A stretch of 64,000 nucleotides of DNA from Ornithinimicrobium cavernae (lineage in GTDB: Bacteria > Actinomycetota > Actinomycetes > Actinomycetales > Dermatophilaceae). Below are positions 43,137-51,557 of this stretch, piece after piece. The stretch is from NCBI RefSeq assembly GCF_003121625.1, contig NZ_QDDJ01000008.1:124001-188000 (forward strand), written 5' to 3'. The notes beneath the pieces are model-generated. The model made no database searches. It was not told where the DNA came from and was given only the letters and a program-made list of their open reading frames with translations. The position numbers and the translations under genes were made by a program. How positions within the stretch are numbered: position 1 is the stretch's first letter; each line of letters opens with the position of its first letter.

Positions 43137-44096
43137 CTAGTCCGCGGGCTCCAGCGGTTGCAGGGCGCTGTGGATCACGATCTCGTCAGGCGACAGCCAG
43201 GGCGCGACGAGTTCGTGGATCCGGTCGACCGTCGTCTCGTCCGCGAGGAGCACCTGCACGTCCAGCACGCCGGAAACGGCAGCGTAGCCGGCGGACAGCA
43301 GCCGCAGCTCCTGGAACTCTGCGCTCACGGCATCCTGCGCCGCGCGGGCGTCGGCCTCGGTGGGCACGTCCCGCTGCACGACGCAGAGCGGACCCGAATA
43401 AACCTCTCGGAACTGTCGCCGGGCCTCCTCCGCGTCCGTGGTCACGACCACGTTCATCACTCCGCCGCCCGAGCCCCACAGGGCTGCATAGCCGTCCGTG
43501 CCCTGGGCGAGCTGCTGGAGCGCATTCTCCTGCTCGACGCCGTCGGGACCGGACGTGTCGGCCACCGGGTCGGAGTCACGGACGTCGGCGGTGGGGTCCT
43601 CGCACAGCTGCGGGAAGGAGTCATCGACTGCCTCGGGCTGCGGGTAGCCCTCGGGTGGGTCGGCTCGCACCGGTCTGGTCAGGGTGATCGTCCCGTCGGG
43701 AGAGCCGGACGGGTCGTAGTGGCCGGTCACGTAGTAACCCTCGTTGGTCCAGGTGACCCCGCCGGCCGTCTCGGCCTCCACTTCGTCCCAGGAGAACTCC
43801 CCCTCGAGCACCGGCCCCCCGCACTGTGGCGGGTAGGACTCCGCGACCGCGCCGAGGCACAGCTCGACCGGTCCCGACTCCTCGGCGTGCATGAGGATGC
43901 CGAGCCCGACCACCTCAGCCTCCGGGTCGACAATGACCTGTGGCGCGGTCGGCGGGCCGACGGTGTCCTGAGGCGGACCGCCCGGGCCAGACGACCCGTC
44001 AGGCGGGCTCCCCGGAGAGGAGGGTCCGGACTCGGTGCCGCAGGCCGCCAGCACCAGTGTCAGGGTGGTCACAACCACCAGAGTCAACCGCTTCAT
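43137..44096 (-). CDS. Hypothetical lipoprotein
   Basis: 319-aa exported protein: signal peptide with lipobox LVLAACG (Cys near 20), then a Gly/Pro/Ser linker and a mainly beta domain. Cysteines in VELCLGAVAESYPPQCGG and FPQLCEDP could form disulfides. The C-terminal half (VVTTDAEEARRQFREVYSGPLCVV and the VDRIHELVAPWL helix) has no family I recognise. It sits alone between trpS and an exporter gene. Confidence 0.75.
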   Translation of the reverse strand: MKRLTLVVVTTLTLVLAACGTESGPSSPGSPPDGSSGPGGPPQDTVGPPTAPQVIVDPEAEVVGLGILMHAEESGPVELCLGAVAESYPPQCGGPVLEGEFSWDEVEAETAGGVTWTNEGYYVTGHYDPSGSPDGTITLTRPVRADPPEGYPQPEAVDDSFPQLCEDPTADVRDSDPVADTSGPDGVEQENALQQLAQGTDGYAALWGSGGGVMNVVVTTDAEEARRQFREVYSGPLCVVQRDVPTEADARAAQDAVSAEFQELRLLSAGYAAVSGVLDVQVLLADETTVDRIHELVAPWLSPDEIVIHSALQPLEPAD

Positions 44097-44179
44097 GGCG
44101 CACCTTGCCTCGTTGCTTCCATGAGGTGGGACGCGCGGCCGACCCCGACGGTTCCGACCGCCCACCAACGGGCGGACCT

Positions 44180-45115
44180 CTAGTCCCGCACGGCGAGCGC
44201 GGCGGGCTGCTGCACCACCCCGGGGCGACGGGCCCGTGCCTCGTGCAGCACGAGGGCGGTCACTGCCACCACGACGATGACGATCCCGAGCCAGCGGCTC
44301 CAGGTCAGCGTGGTGTCGAGCAGGGTGACGCCGACGAGCACCGAGGTCACCGGGAACATCAGCTCGGCGAGTGTGGCGCGCGAGGCCGCAGTGCGCCGCA
44401 GGCCGACGTAGTAGAGGCCCAGCGCCAGCGCACCCGGCACCAGCGCGAGGAGCAGCAGCAACGGCACCTGTCCCACAGGCATCGTCCAGCCCGCCCCGGA
44501 CACGGCCACGATCACGGCCGCAGCGGGCAGGCCGAAGCCGAAGCGCAGGGCCAGCGTGTCCCGGGGCCCGAGGTGCCCGTCGACCAGGCGCCCCAGCACG
44601 GTGCCGGCGCCCCACAGGGTCGCCGCGCCCAGTGCGAGCAGCGCCGCGGAGGCGTCCCCGATCCGGACCGACAGCGGGTCGGCGAAGGTCATCAGCCAGG
44701 CACCGCCCAGGGCCGGGACAGCGAACCACCAGAACCGGGGTCGCAGCCGCTCCCCCAGGATCACCGCGGCCAGCAGGATGGCGATCAGGGGCTGGAGCTT
44801 CTGCAGGATCTGCGGGGTGATCGGGTCGCCCAGGCGGAAGGCCGCGGTGAACAGCGTCGTGGCCAGTGCCGACGAGCCGGCGCCGATGACGACCGCGCCC
44901 ACGCGCACCCGACCCGGCGCCGTCGACCACCGCCGCAGTGCGGGCAGCAGCCACGGGGACAGTACGAGCACCAGGACCACGTGCTCCCACATGACGATCG
45001 TGGCGGCATCGAGCACCTGCGCCAGCGGCTCCCGCATCAGTGCCGACGTGCCCCAGAAGCAGGCGGCGAGCGCGACCACCCAGGTCAGGTCCCGGGAGGT
45101 GCCGGCCGCGGTCAT
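44180..45115 (-). CDS. EamA/DMT-family transporter
   Basis: 311-aa membrane protein with ten predicted helices arranged as two EamA repeats (FWGTSALMREPLA opens the first; LWGAGTVLGRLVDG the second). Family members mostly export amino acids or metabolites. The C-terminus is Arg/Pro-rich and cytoplasmic. The ATG at 45115 overlaps the upstream GST-like reductase stop by 4 nt (ATGA), so the two are coupled. Confidence 0.88.
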   Translation of the reverse strand: MTAAGTSRDLTWVVALAACFWGTSALMREPLAQVLDAATIVMWEHVVLVLVLSPWLLPALRRWSTAPGRVRVGAVVIGAGSSALATTLFTAAFRLGDPITPQILQKLQPLIAILLAAVILGERLRPRFWWFAVPALGGAWLMTFADPLSVRIGDASAALLALGAATLWGAGTVLGRLVDGHLGPRDTLALRFGFGLPAAAVIVAVSGAGWTMPVGQVPLLLLLALVPGALALGLYYVGLRRTAASRATLAELMFPVTSVLVGVTLLDTTLTWSRWLGIVIVVVAVTALVLHEARARRPGVVQQPAALAVRD

Positions 45116-46119
45116 GCGCCGGTGAGGGGCGGGACGTCCTCGCCCTCGGCCACGGGGCCGGGCGGGGTGCCCTCACCGAACGGCGACCCGCCCAGCGCCT
45201 CGCGCTCGTGGGCCGTGAGCCACCCCGAGGGGTCCGGCCCCTTGGGGACGATGCCGGTCGGGTTGATGTCCAGGTGCACCTCGTAGTAGTGCGCCTTGAT
45301 GTGCTCGAAGTTGACCGTGTCGCCGAAACCGGGCGTCTGGAACAGGTCGCGCGCATAGGCCCACAGCACCGGCATCTCGCTCAGCTTGGAACGGTTGCAC
45401 TTGAAGTGGCCGTGGTAGACGGCGTCGAAGCGCACCAGCGTGGTGAACAGGCGGATGTCGGCCTCGGTGATCGTGTCCCCGACCAGGTAGCGCTGACCGG
45501 CCAGGCGCTCGCTCAGCCAGTCGAGGCGGGCGAACAGCCGGTCGTAGGCCTGCTCGTAGGACTCCTGCCGGCCCGCGAAACCGCACCGGTAGACACCGTT
45601 GTTGACGTCCTCGTAGACGAGCTGGGCGACCTCGTCGATCTCCGCGCGCAGCGCCTCCGGGTAGAGGTCAGGCGCCCCTTCACGGTGGAACTGTGTCCAC
45701 TCGGTGGAGAAGTCGAGCGTGATCTGCGCGAAGTCGTTGGTGACGACCTGACCGGTCGTGGTGTCCACGATCGCGGGCACGGTCACGCCCGGCTTGTAGC
45801 CGTCGGGCCGGGCCTCGTAGGCGTCCTTCAGGCGCGGGATGCCCAGCACCGGGTCGACGCCGCCGGGGTCCAGGTCGAAGGTCCAGCTGTCGGCGTCGTG
45901 GGTCGGGCCGGCGACCGCCATGGACAGGACCGGCTCGAGCCCGAGCAGCCGGCGCACGATCGTCGTCCGGTGCGCCCACGGGCACGCCCGGCTCACCGCC
46001 AGGCGGTAGCGCCCCGGCTCGACCGGGAACCCGTCGCGACCGTCCGCGGTGATCCGCGTCGGGATGTAGCGGGTGTCGCGCTGGTAGGACTCCTCGACGT
46101 ACTTGCCCTGGTCAGCCAT
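45112..46119 (-). CDS. Glutathionyl/mycothiol-hydroquinone reductase-like GST (Xi class)
   Basis: 335-aa protein of the Xi-class GST/YqjG group. The catalytic Cys is in SRACPWAHRTTIVRRLLGL, followed by the thioredoxin-fold VPAIVDTTTGQVVTND and an all-helical C-terminal domain with the family's NNGVYRCGFA and FDAVYHGHFKCN motifs. Xi enzymes reduce glutathionyl-hydroquinones. Actinobacteria generally lack glutathione and use mycothiol, so mycothiol conjugates are the likelier substrates. AGGAGGAGA precedes the ATG. The coupled EamA exporter may act on the same compounds. Confidence 0.85.
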   Translation of the reverse strand: MADQGKYVEESYQRDTRYIPTRITADGRDGFPVEPGRYRLAVSRACPWAHRTTIVRRLLGLEPVLSMAVAGPTHDADSWTFDLDPGGVDPVLGIPRLKDAYEARPDGYKPGVTVPAIVDTTTGQVVTNDFAQITLDFSTEWTQFHREGAPDLYPEALRAEIDEVAQLVYEDVNNGVYRCGFAGRQESYEQAYDRLFARLDWLSERLAGQRYLVGDTITEADIRLFTTLVRFDAVYHGHFKCNRSKLSEMPVLWAYARDLFQTPGFGDTVNFEHIKAHYYEVHLDINPTGIVPKGPDPSGWLTAHEREALGGSPFGEGTPPGPVAEGEDVPPLTGA

Positions 46120-46195
46120 CTGTCTCCTCCTGGGTATGGCGCGTGGTCGGGTGATCGCGTGTGTCCCCCACCGAGGGGGCGGGACACCGCCGGGC

Positions 46196-47584
46196 TCAGC
46201 CGGCGGACGGCATACGGCCCAGCTTCTCCAGCAGGAGGGCCTCGGCGAGGCAGACCCGCTCGAACTCGGCCAGGTGCAGGCTCTCGTTGGCGGCGTGGGC
46301 GCGGGTGTCCGGGTCCTCGACGCCGGTCACCAGGATCGCGGCGTCCGGGAACCGCTCGGCGAAGCTGGCGACGAACGGGATGGACCCGCCGACGCCGATG
46401 TCGACGGGCTCGGTGCCGTCCCAGGCGTCGCGGAAGGCGCTGCGTGCCGCGTCGTAGACGGGACCCTGCGCCTCGGCGGCGAACCCGGGGCCCTCGTCGT
46501 CCAGGGTCACGGTGACCTGACAGCCCCAAGGGGCGTGCTCCTCGAGGTGCTTCCTGAGCAGGTCGTAGGCGGTGCGCGGGTCCTCGGCCGGGTGGATGCG
46601 CATCGACAGCTTGGCCCGCCCGACCGGCGTGAGCAGGTTGGCCGCCTTGGCGACGCTGGGCGCATCGATGCCGATGACCGTCATCGACGGCTTGGTCCAC
46701 ATCCGCGACAGGAACGAGCCGGTGCCGATCGGGCTGACGCCCTCGCTGAGACCGGACTCGGCGCGCAGCTTGCCCTCCGGGTAGTCCAGGTCGGCGGCCT
46801 CCGAGGACTGCAGCCCGGCCACGGCGACGTCACCGGCCTCGTCGTGCAGCGTGGCCAGCAGCCGCGCCAGCGCGGTCAGGCCGTCGGGGACCGCGCCGCC
46901 GAACATGCCGGAGTGCACACCGTGGTCGAGGGCACGGACCTCGACGACCACCCGGACCAGGCCGCGCAGGGTCGTGGTGAGGGCGGGGACACCGATCTCC
47001 CAGTTCTGGCTGTCGGCCAGCACGATCGCGTCCGCCTGCAGGCTCTCGCCGTGCTTCTCCAGGATGGCCGGGAGGCTCTCGGAGGCGATCTCCTCCTCCC
47101 CCTCGACGAACACGGTGACGCCGACCGGCGGCCTGCCGCCGTGGGCGCGCAGGGCCGCGACGTGGGCCAGCACGCCGGCCTTGTCGTCGGCGACACCTCG
47201 GGCGTAGAGCCGCCCGTCGATCTCCGTCGGCTCGAACATCGGCGTGTTCCAGTCGGCCTCGTCGCCCGGGGGCTGCACGTCGTGGTGGGCGTAGAGGAGG
47301 ACGGTCGGTGACCCCTCCGGCCCCGGCAGGTGACCGATGACCGCGGGGCGGCCGCCCTCCCGGACGATCCGGACGTCCAGGCCCTCGGCGAGGAGCAGGT
47401 CGGCCACGGCCTGCGCGGATTCGTCCACGTGGCGCTGGTCGAAGGAGTCCAGCGACACCGACGGGATGCGGGTCAGGGCCTCCAGGTCGCTGCGGATCCC
47501 GGGCATCAGCTCCTTGACCCGGGCCGCCAGCTCGGCGGTGCGCTCGTCGGGACCGGTCTCGGTGGTGGGGTTCGCGGAAGTCAC
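46196..47584 (-). CDS. M20 family dipeptidase/carnosinase-like peptidase
   Basis: 462-aa zinc peptidase. Metal-binding and catalytic landmarks: LLYAHHDVQPPG, the bridging Asp in GVADDKAGVLAH, the catalytic Glu-Glu in VEGEEEIASES, the dimerisation-domain His (DHGVHSGMFGG) and the C-terminal His in ANESLHL. The long lid domain fits the dipeptidase group that cleaves N-terminal dipeptides. The GTG at 47584 lies 7 nt after a TATCGT box, implying a leaderless mRNA; longer frames overlap the divergent gene. Confidence 0.9.
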   Translation of the reverse strand: MTSANPTTETGPDERTAELAARVKELMPGIRSDLEALTRIPSVSLDSFDQRHVDESAQAVADLLLAEGLDVRIVREGGRPAVIGHLPGPEGSPTVLLYAHHDVQPPGDEADWNTPMFEPTEIDGRLYARGVADDKAGVLAHVAALRAHGGRPPVGVTVFVEGEEEIASESLPAILEKHGESLQADAIVLADSQNWEIGVPALTTTLRGLVRVVVEVRALDHGVHSGMFGGAVPDGLTALARLLATLHDEAGDVAVAGLQSSEAADLDYPEGKLRAESGLSEGVSPIGTGSFLSRMWTKPSMTVIGIDAPSVAKAANLLTPVGRAKLSMRIHPAEDPRTAYDLLRKHLEEHAPWGCQVTVTLDDEGPGFAAEAQGPVYDAARSAFRDAWDGTEPVDIGVGGSIPFVASFAERFPDAAILVTGVEDPDTRAHAANESLHLAEFERVCLAEALLLEKLGRMPSAG

Positions 47585-47591
47585 GTGGCCG

Positions 47592-47617
47592 ACGATAGCC
47601 GCCCCACGACATACAGT
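47592..47617. promoter_or_regulatory. Compact divergent promoter pair
   Basis: Only 39 bp separate two divergent GTG starts. Minus-strand TATCGT (47597-47592) is 7 nt from the M20 start and plus-strand TACAGT (47612-47617) is 6 nt from the DUF3043 start. Each -35 region must lie over or beyond the opposite start. Confidence 0.55.
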
Positions 47618-47623
47618 GGAGGG

Positions 47624-48214
47624 GTGTTGTCCCGCAAGAAGCCCACCGCAGAGCCCGAGCCCGCTCCCGCCGTCGAGGAGCGCCCCGGCGCGAAGAACCG
47701 CCCGACCCCCAAGCGCAGGGACCAGGAGGCGGCCAACCGGCGTCCTCTCGTCGGCAACGCCAAGGCGGTCAGCGCCGACCAGAAGGCCCGCCAGCGGGCG
47801 GAGCGCGAGGAGGCCCGGCAGGGCATGCTGCGCGGCGAGGAGAAGTACCTGCCGCCGCGCGACCGCGGACCCGTCAAGCGGCTGCTGCGCGACATGGTCG
47901 ACACGCGGTGGAACGTCGGTGAGTTCCTGCTGCCGCTGATGCTCATCGTGCTCGCGGTGATGCTCCTGGGCGGGCAGAACCCGCGGGCGCAGATCCTGAT
48001 CCTGCCGCTGGTCTACGGCGTGATGGCGGTCGGCATCCTGGACGCCTGGCTGCTGGGTCGGCGCGCGAAGAAGCGGGTCACCGAGGAGTTCGGGGAGGGC
48101 CAGACCCGCGGCGTGGCCTGGTACGTCGCGCTCCGCTCGCTGCAGATGCGGATGTCCCGCGTGCCCCGGCCGCAGCTCAAGCGCGGTGACCCGGTGGTCG
48201 TGCACCGCCGCTGA
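47624..48214 (+). CDS. DUF3043 family membrane protein (Rv2206-like)
   Basis: 196 aa. A basic, Pro/Glu-rich arm (1-80, RRPLVGNAKAVSADQKARQRAERE) precedes two membrane helices (about 107-124 and 126-146) and a basic tail ending VVVHRR. The YLPPRDRGPVKRLLRDMVDTRWNVGEF block is the family signature. It is found next to the glycerate-kinase/M20 genes across actinobacteria; function unknown. The start is GTG at 47624 on leaderless grounds; TTG at 47627 with GGAGG upstream is an alternative. Confidence 0.85.
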   Translation: MLSRKKPTAEPEPAPAVEERPGAKNRPTPKRRDQEAANRRPLVGNAKAVSADQKARQRAEREEARQGMLRGEEKYLPPRDRGPVKRLLRDMVDTRWNVGEFLLPLMLIVLAVMLLGGQNPRAQILILPLVYGVMAVGILDAWLLGRRAKKRVTEEFGEGQTRGVAWYVALRSLQMRMSRVPRPQLKRGDPVVVHRR

Positions 48215-48275
48215 GGGACCGGTATGCGGCGGGGTCGGGTTCGGCGCTCGCCGTCAGGTCACGTCGGGCTCGGCG

Positions 48276-48497
48276 TCAGCCGACGTCGGCCGGCCCCAGG
48301 CCCATCGGGCCGTAGACCTCGTGGTCCCCGTTGAGCAGGGTCACCGACTTCACCCCGGCGTCGGCCAGGTGGTGCCACTCGTCGGAGAGCCAGGCCTCCG
48401 CGTCGGCCTGCGTCGGGAAGGCCAGCCCGGTGAGCCCCAGGTCGGGGATCGGTGCCCCGGTCTCGTCGCCGTACCGCCACGTAAAGACATCGCTCAT
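48276..48497 (-). CDS. Small conserved actinobacterial protein
   Basis: 73-aa soluble protein with sequence FTWRYGDETGAPI, then FPTQADAEAWLSDEWHHLADAGVKSVTLLNGD. The pattern of one helix between strands and a Trp-rich middle is typical of a small conserved family of unknown function found near SRPBCC and sigma-factor genes. The ATG lies 7 nt after TAGGGT (48510-48505). Confidence 0.75.
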   Translation of the reverse strand: MSDVFTWRYGDETGAPIPDLGLTGLAFPTQADAEAWLSDEWHHLADAGVKSVTLLNGDHEVYGPMGLGPADVG

Positions 48498-48504
48498 GGG
48501 TTCT

Positions 48505-48510
48505 ACCCTA
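48505..48510 (-). promoter_or_regulatory. Candidate -10 box (TAGGGT), leaderless start
   Basis: Minus-strand TAGGGT is 7 nt before the ATG at 48497. Confidence 0.4.
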
Positions 48511-48589
48511 GGCGCAGACGCCCCGGACTGCCCTAGTGTCGGTGCAGGTTCGGTCCGCTCGGGACCGATGGCCCGAAGGGTGGAACACG

Positions 48590-49234
48590 ATGAGCCAGTA
48601 CGACGAGCTGCTGTCCGCGATCCCCGTGTCCCGGCTCGCGCAGCAGGTGGGCGCCGACGAGGCGGAGGTGGAGCAGGCCGTGCGGCAGGTGCTGCCCGCG
48701 CTGGTGGGCGGCCTGAGCGCCAACGCCCGCAACCCCGAGGGGGCCGCCTCGCTGACCGGCGCCCTCGGTGAGCACACCGACCGCGACCCGCTGAGCGACC
48801 CGTCCGGCATCGACACCGCCGACGGCGCGAAGATCGTCCATCACATCTTCGGCAACCAGAGCGAGGACGTGGTCAACCAGCTCGGTGGCCTGGGCGGTGC
48901 CGGCGGCACACTGATCCGGAAGCTGCTGCCGATCCTCGCTCCCATCGTGCTGTCCTGGCTGGCCAAGAAGCTCAGCGGCAGCGGCGGTCTGGGCGGCGCC
49001 CTCGGGGACGCCCTCGGCGGCGGGGACGCGCCGACCCGGACGCCTAAGGCTCCCAGCGGCCCGGCGGACACTCCTGCCGGCGGACCGGCCGGCTCCGGTG
49101 AGGTCGGCGACCTCCTCGGGGACCTGCTCGGCGGCGCGCTCGGCAAGACTCCCCAGAAGGGGAAGGCCGGTGCCGCGGGCGGGTTCGGTCTGGACGACCT
49201 GCTGGGCGGCCTGCTCGGCGGCCCCAACCGCTGA
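48590..49234 (+). CDS. DUF937 domain protein
   Basis: 214 aa. The N-terminal 130 residues form a helical DUF937-type domain (MSQYDELLSAIPVSRLAQQVG; ALVGGLSANARNPEGAASL; IVHHIFGNQSEDVVNQLGG; LIRKLLPILAPIVLSWLAKKL). The remainder is Gly/Ala/Pro-rich with LGGALGDALGG-like repeats and ends in FGLDDLLGGLLGG, which resembles the hydrophobic C-terminal repeat of the family. AAGGGTGG precedes the ATG. Function unknown; members form large oligomers in some bacteria, which I mention only as a possibility. Confidence 0.85.
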   Translation: MSQYDELLSAIPVSRLAQQVGADEAEVEQAVRQVLPALVGGLSANARNPEGAASLTGALGEHTDRDPLSDPSGIDTADGAKIVHHIFGNQSEDVVNQLGGLGGAGGTLIRKLLPILAPIVLSWLAKKLSGSGGLGGALGDALGGGDAPTRTPKAPSGPADTPAGGPAGSGEVGDLLGDLLGGALGKTPQKGKAGAAGGFGLDDLLGGLLGGPNR

Positions 49235-49251
49235 CCCCCTCCCCCCTCCCG

Positions 49252-49360
49252 ACCGAGCGCGTGGTCGCCCGGGACATCACCCGACCGAGCGCGTCGTCGC
49301 CCGGGCGGTCACCCCACCGAGCGCGTCGTCGCCCGGGCGGTCACCCCGCCGAGCGCGCTG
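49252..49360 (+). repeat. 32-bp-period intergenic repeat with ACCGAGCGCG core, four units
   Basis: ACCGAGCGCGT recurs at 49252, 49284, 49316 and 49348 (last diverged), spacing exactly 32. Units two and three are nearly identical; the first differs in the 21-bp variable part. Each variable part contains a GCCCGGG-type stem. Confidence 0.8.
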
Positions 49361-49379
49361 CAGATGTCCTCGATCTCGT

Positions 49380-49385
49380 TACGGT
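49380..49385 (+). promoter_or_regulatory. Candidate -10 box (TACGGT), leaderless start
   Basis: TACGGT lies 6 nt before the ATG at 49392, immediately after the repeat array. Confidence 0.45.
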
Positions 49386-49391
49386 GAGGGG

Positions 49392-50426
49392 ATGACCCGA
49401 CTCCGCCGACTCGCCGCGGTGCTCGCCCTGGCCGTGACGTCCGTTCTGGTCGCCCCGCTGGCTGCGCACGCGGTGGGCTACCAGTTCTGGGGCTACTACC
49501 ACCTCGTCGACGGCGAGTGGGCCTTCGCCGTCGAGGGCGTGGCCACGACCGTCCCGGAGGACGGCACCGTCCAGGGCCTCCGGTTCGCCGTCTCCTCCGG
49601 CGAGGACGTGCGATCGCCCCGCGACGTGCTCGCCTTCGACGACGTGTGCGCGGACGTGCCCGCGGAGGACGGCAGCAAGCGCGTCGCCCTGGTCATCGAC
49701 CCGGGACGCGATGTCGACGCCCCCGAGGGCGCGACCCCGCCCGGACCGGGCGCCCAGTGCGTCGCCGCCGACCCCGACGCCACCATGCTGGACCTCGTGC
49801 GCCAGGCGGTCGGGGACGTGCGCACCGACGAGGCGGACATGCTCTGCGGTCTCGCGCGCTTCCCCGCGACCGGCTGTAGCGACGAGGTCGCCGAGCCGTC
49901 GCCGGAGCAGCTGGCTCCGGACGAGCCGATCGAGATCCCGGTCGTGCCGGTGGGCTCCGCCATCGTGACACCGCCCACTGACGGCCAGCCCACGGAGCAA
50001 TCTCCGCCCACCGAACAGCCGACCGACAGCGGACAGCCGACCGGGCAGACCACCGAGGGCGAGGCCGGAACAGGGACGGCCACCGAGCCGCCGACCGACC
50101 CGACCACCGGCGAGGGGACGGCCGGGGACCCCACGACCGAGGAGACCGCCTCCGGGGACGGGGCCGCCAGCACCACCCCCTCGGAGACCCCGGACGAGGC
50201 CGCAGCGGAGGACGAGGAGCCCGGCGAGGGCGTGCCCCCGTGGGCGTGGGTGGTGGGCGTGCTGGTGCTGCTCGGCATCCTCGCCCTCGTGGCCACGTCA
50301 GCCCGCAACCGGCGCCTGAGGGACGCCCAGGGGATGCCGTATGACGAGGGGTTCCGTGACGCGTCGGACGGCCCGTCCCGAGGGGGCCCCGACGACCGGT
50401 CGCCGAGGGACGGGGAGGGCCGCTGA
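49392..50426 (+). CDS. Secreted, membrane-anchored SCO2322-like protein
   Basis: 344 aa. Signal peptide (1-27, ...PLAAHA), a conserved beta domain (about 28-130; YQFWGYYHLVDGEWAFA, GTVQGLRFAVSSG, KRVALVIDPG) with cysteines likely to pair, a long Thr/Pro/Glu/Gly-rich linker (about 170-275), a single C-terminal helix (PWAWVVGVLVLLGILALV) and a charged tail. The domain resembles the family named after Streptomyces SCO2322, which is found beside ECF-type vitamin transport genes; no such genes are here. Role unknown. Confidence 0.78.
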   Translation: MTRLRRLAAVLALAVTSVLVAPLAAHAVGYQFWGYYHLVDGEWAFAVEGVATTVPEDGTVQGLRFAVSSGEDVRSPRDVLAFDDVCADVPAEDGSKRVALVIDPGRDVDAPEGATPPGPGAQCVAADPDATMLDLVRQAVGDVRTDEADMLCGLARFPATGCSDEVAEPSPEQLAPDEPIEIPVVPVGSAIVTPPTDGQPTEQSPPTEQPTDSGQPTGQTTEGEAGTGTATEPPTDPTTGEGTAGDPTTEETASGDGAASTTPSETPDEAAAEDEEPGEGVPPWAWVVGVLVLLGILALVATSARNRRLRDAQGMPYDEGFRDASDGPSRGGPDDRSPRDGEGR

Positions 50427-50507
50427 CGGAGTGGGCCGGTGGCGTGTCCACCCCACGGGAGTCGACTAGTCTGGGAGCCACTCTCCTCTTCTCCTGAAGG
50501 TTCTGGC

Positions 50508-51089
50508 ATGGCTACGACACTCGTGCTGGGTGCAGCACGCAACGGCAAGTCCGCCTACGCGATCTCTCTCCTCGCCGCCCACGAGCGCGTCACCTACATC
50601 GCGACCGGCCCCAGGGCGCTCGACGGGGCCGACCCCGGGTCCACCGCACGGGTCGAGGCCGAGCGGGCCCGGCGCCCGGCCGGTTGGCGGACGGTCGAGA
50701 CCACCGGGCTCTCCCAGGCGCTGGTCTTCTCACGGCACCCGGTGCTCATCGACACGCTGGCCCACTGGGTCTGGCGGATGCTGGAGCAGCACGACCTGTG
50801 GCGCGAGCCGGACAGCGCGATCGCGACCCTGGAGCCGGTGCTCGACGAGCTGCTCGTCGCCTACACCGCCCTCCCCCACGACATCGTGGCGATCTCCGAC
50901 GAGGTGGGCTGGGGCGGGGAGGCGGCCTCCGAGCGGGAGGCGACCTACCGCGCGGTCCTCTCGCACGTGAACCACCGGTTCAGCGCCATGAGCCAGCGGG
51001 TCCACCTCATCGTCGGGGGCCGGATCGTGGATCTCAGCGACGCACCGTCAGCGCTCGGCACCAGCACCTTCGCGGCCCTCAGCCGCTGA
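50508..51089 (+). CDS. cobU: Adenosylcobinamide kinase/guanylyltransferase (CobU/CobP family)
   Basis: 193-aa NTPase of the nucleotide loop assembly step of cobamide synthesis. The P-loop is LVLGAARNGKSAYA, close to the GGxRSGKS consensus with Asn for Ser. The CobU family elements VTYIATGPRA, VLIDTLAHWVWRML, AISDEVGWGG and VNHRFSAMSQRVHLIVGG follow. No other cobalamin gene or cobalamin riboswitch is visible nearby, so it may serve salvage. The ATG at 50508 has AAGG upstream. Confidence 0.85.
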   Translation: MATTLVLGAARNGKSAYAISLLAAHERVTYIATGPRALDGADPGSTARVEAERARRPAGWRTVETTGLSQALVFSRHPVLIDTLAHWVWRMLEQHDLWREPDSAIATLEPVLDELLVAYTALPHDIVAISDEVGWGGEAASEREATYRAVLSHVNHRFSAMSQRVHLIVGGRIVDLSDAPSALGTSTFAALSR

Positions 51090-51134
51090 GTGGGGAGCGG
51101 CCCAGCGGCCGAACCGGTGCGCGGCGACCGCCCG

Positions 51135-51215
51135 GCCGGGGTGCACGGAACCTGCCCCGCCGGGCTGCACGGAACCTGCCCCGCCGGGTGCGCGGCACCC
51201 GCCCGGCTGGGCACG
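51135..51215. repeat. 24-bp tandem repeat, about three units
   Basis: GCCGGGCTGCACGGAACCTG-type units recur with TGCAC at 51142 and 51166 and a diverged TGCGC at 51189. The array fills the gap after cobU. Confidence 0.65.
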
Positions 51216-51231
51216 GCCTGGCACCACGGTG

Positions 51232-51237
51232 CATACT
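51232..51237 (+). promoter_or_regulatory. Candidate -10 box (CATACT)
   Basis: CATACT lies 4 nt before the ATG at 51242 and 7 nt before the second ATG at 51245, which favours the second start on leaderless spacing. Confidence 0.35.
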
Positions 51238-51241
51238 GGCC

Positions 51242-51463
51242 ATGATGTCCAAACCACCCGCACGGCGACGCCAGCTCGCCAACAGCCCCTTCCGACCCGA
51301 CCCCGAGCCGGTCATCGCGGAGTTCGCCCAGGACGACCGGGTGATCCACGACTCCTACGGGATGGGGCGCGTCGTCGGCGTGGAGGCCCACGCGGTCACG
51401 GTCGACTTCGGCACCCAGACGGTGCGCATCGTGAGCCCGTTCGCCAAGCTCACCGTCCTCTGA
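51242..51463 (+). CDS. Small Tudor/CarD-like domain protein
   Basis: 73 aa. A basic start (MMSKPPARRRQ) is followed by VIHDSYGMGRVVGVEAHAVTVDFGTQTVRIV, a five-strand SH3/Tudor-like barrel comparable to the C-terminal domain of UvrD/PcrA helicases and to the RNA-polymerase-binding module of CarD. A role in transcription or repair complexes is possible but unproven. The two first codons are both ATG; the second fits leaderless spacing better. Confidence 0.75.
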   Translation: MMSKPPARRRQLANSPFRPDPEPVIAEFAQDDRVIHDSYGMGRVVGVEAHAVTVDFGTQTVRIVSPFAKLTVL

Positions 51464-51481
51464 CCCCGGTCCCTCACGACG

Positions 51482-51508
51482 CGTCACGGATCCGGCGCCA
51501 CCGGTGTC
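51482..51508 (+). promoter_or_regulatory. Candidate ECF41-type promoter
   Basis: CGTCACG (51482-51488), 16-nt spacer, TGTC (51505-51508). This resembles the published ECF41 consensus of TGTCACA and CGTC with a 16-nt spacer and lies upstream of an ECF41-type sigma gene, suggesting autoregulation. Confidence 0.45.
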
Positions 51509-51557
51509 TCCATGGTCACCGGCCCGCCCGGACCGGTCGACCGAGGAGGAGCACCAG

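Noticed and set aside
49252-49360. CRISPR array
   Set aside because: Repeat core is about 11 bp, units are contiguous and partly identical, and no cas gene is present.
50427-50507. Cobalamin riboswitch before cobU
   Set aside because: The gap is only 81 nt and lacks the B12-box consensus.
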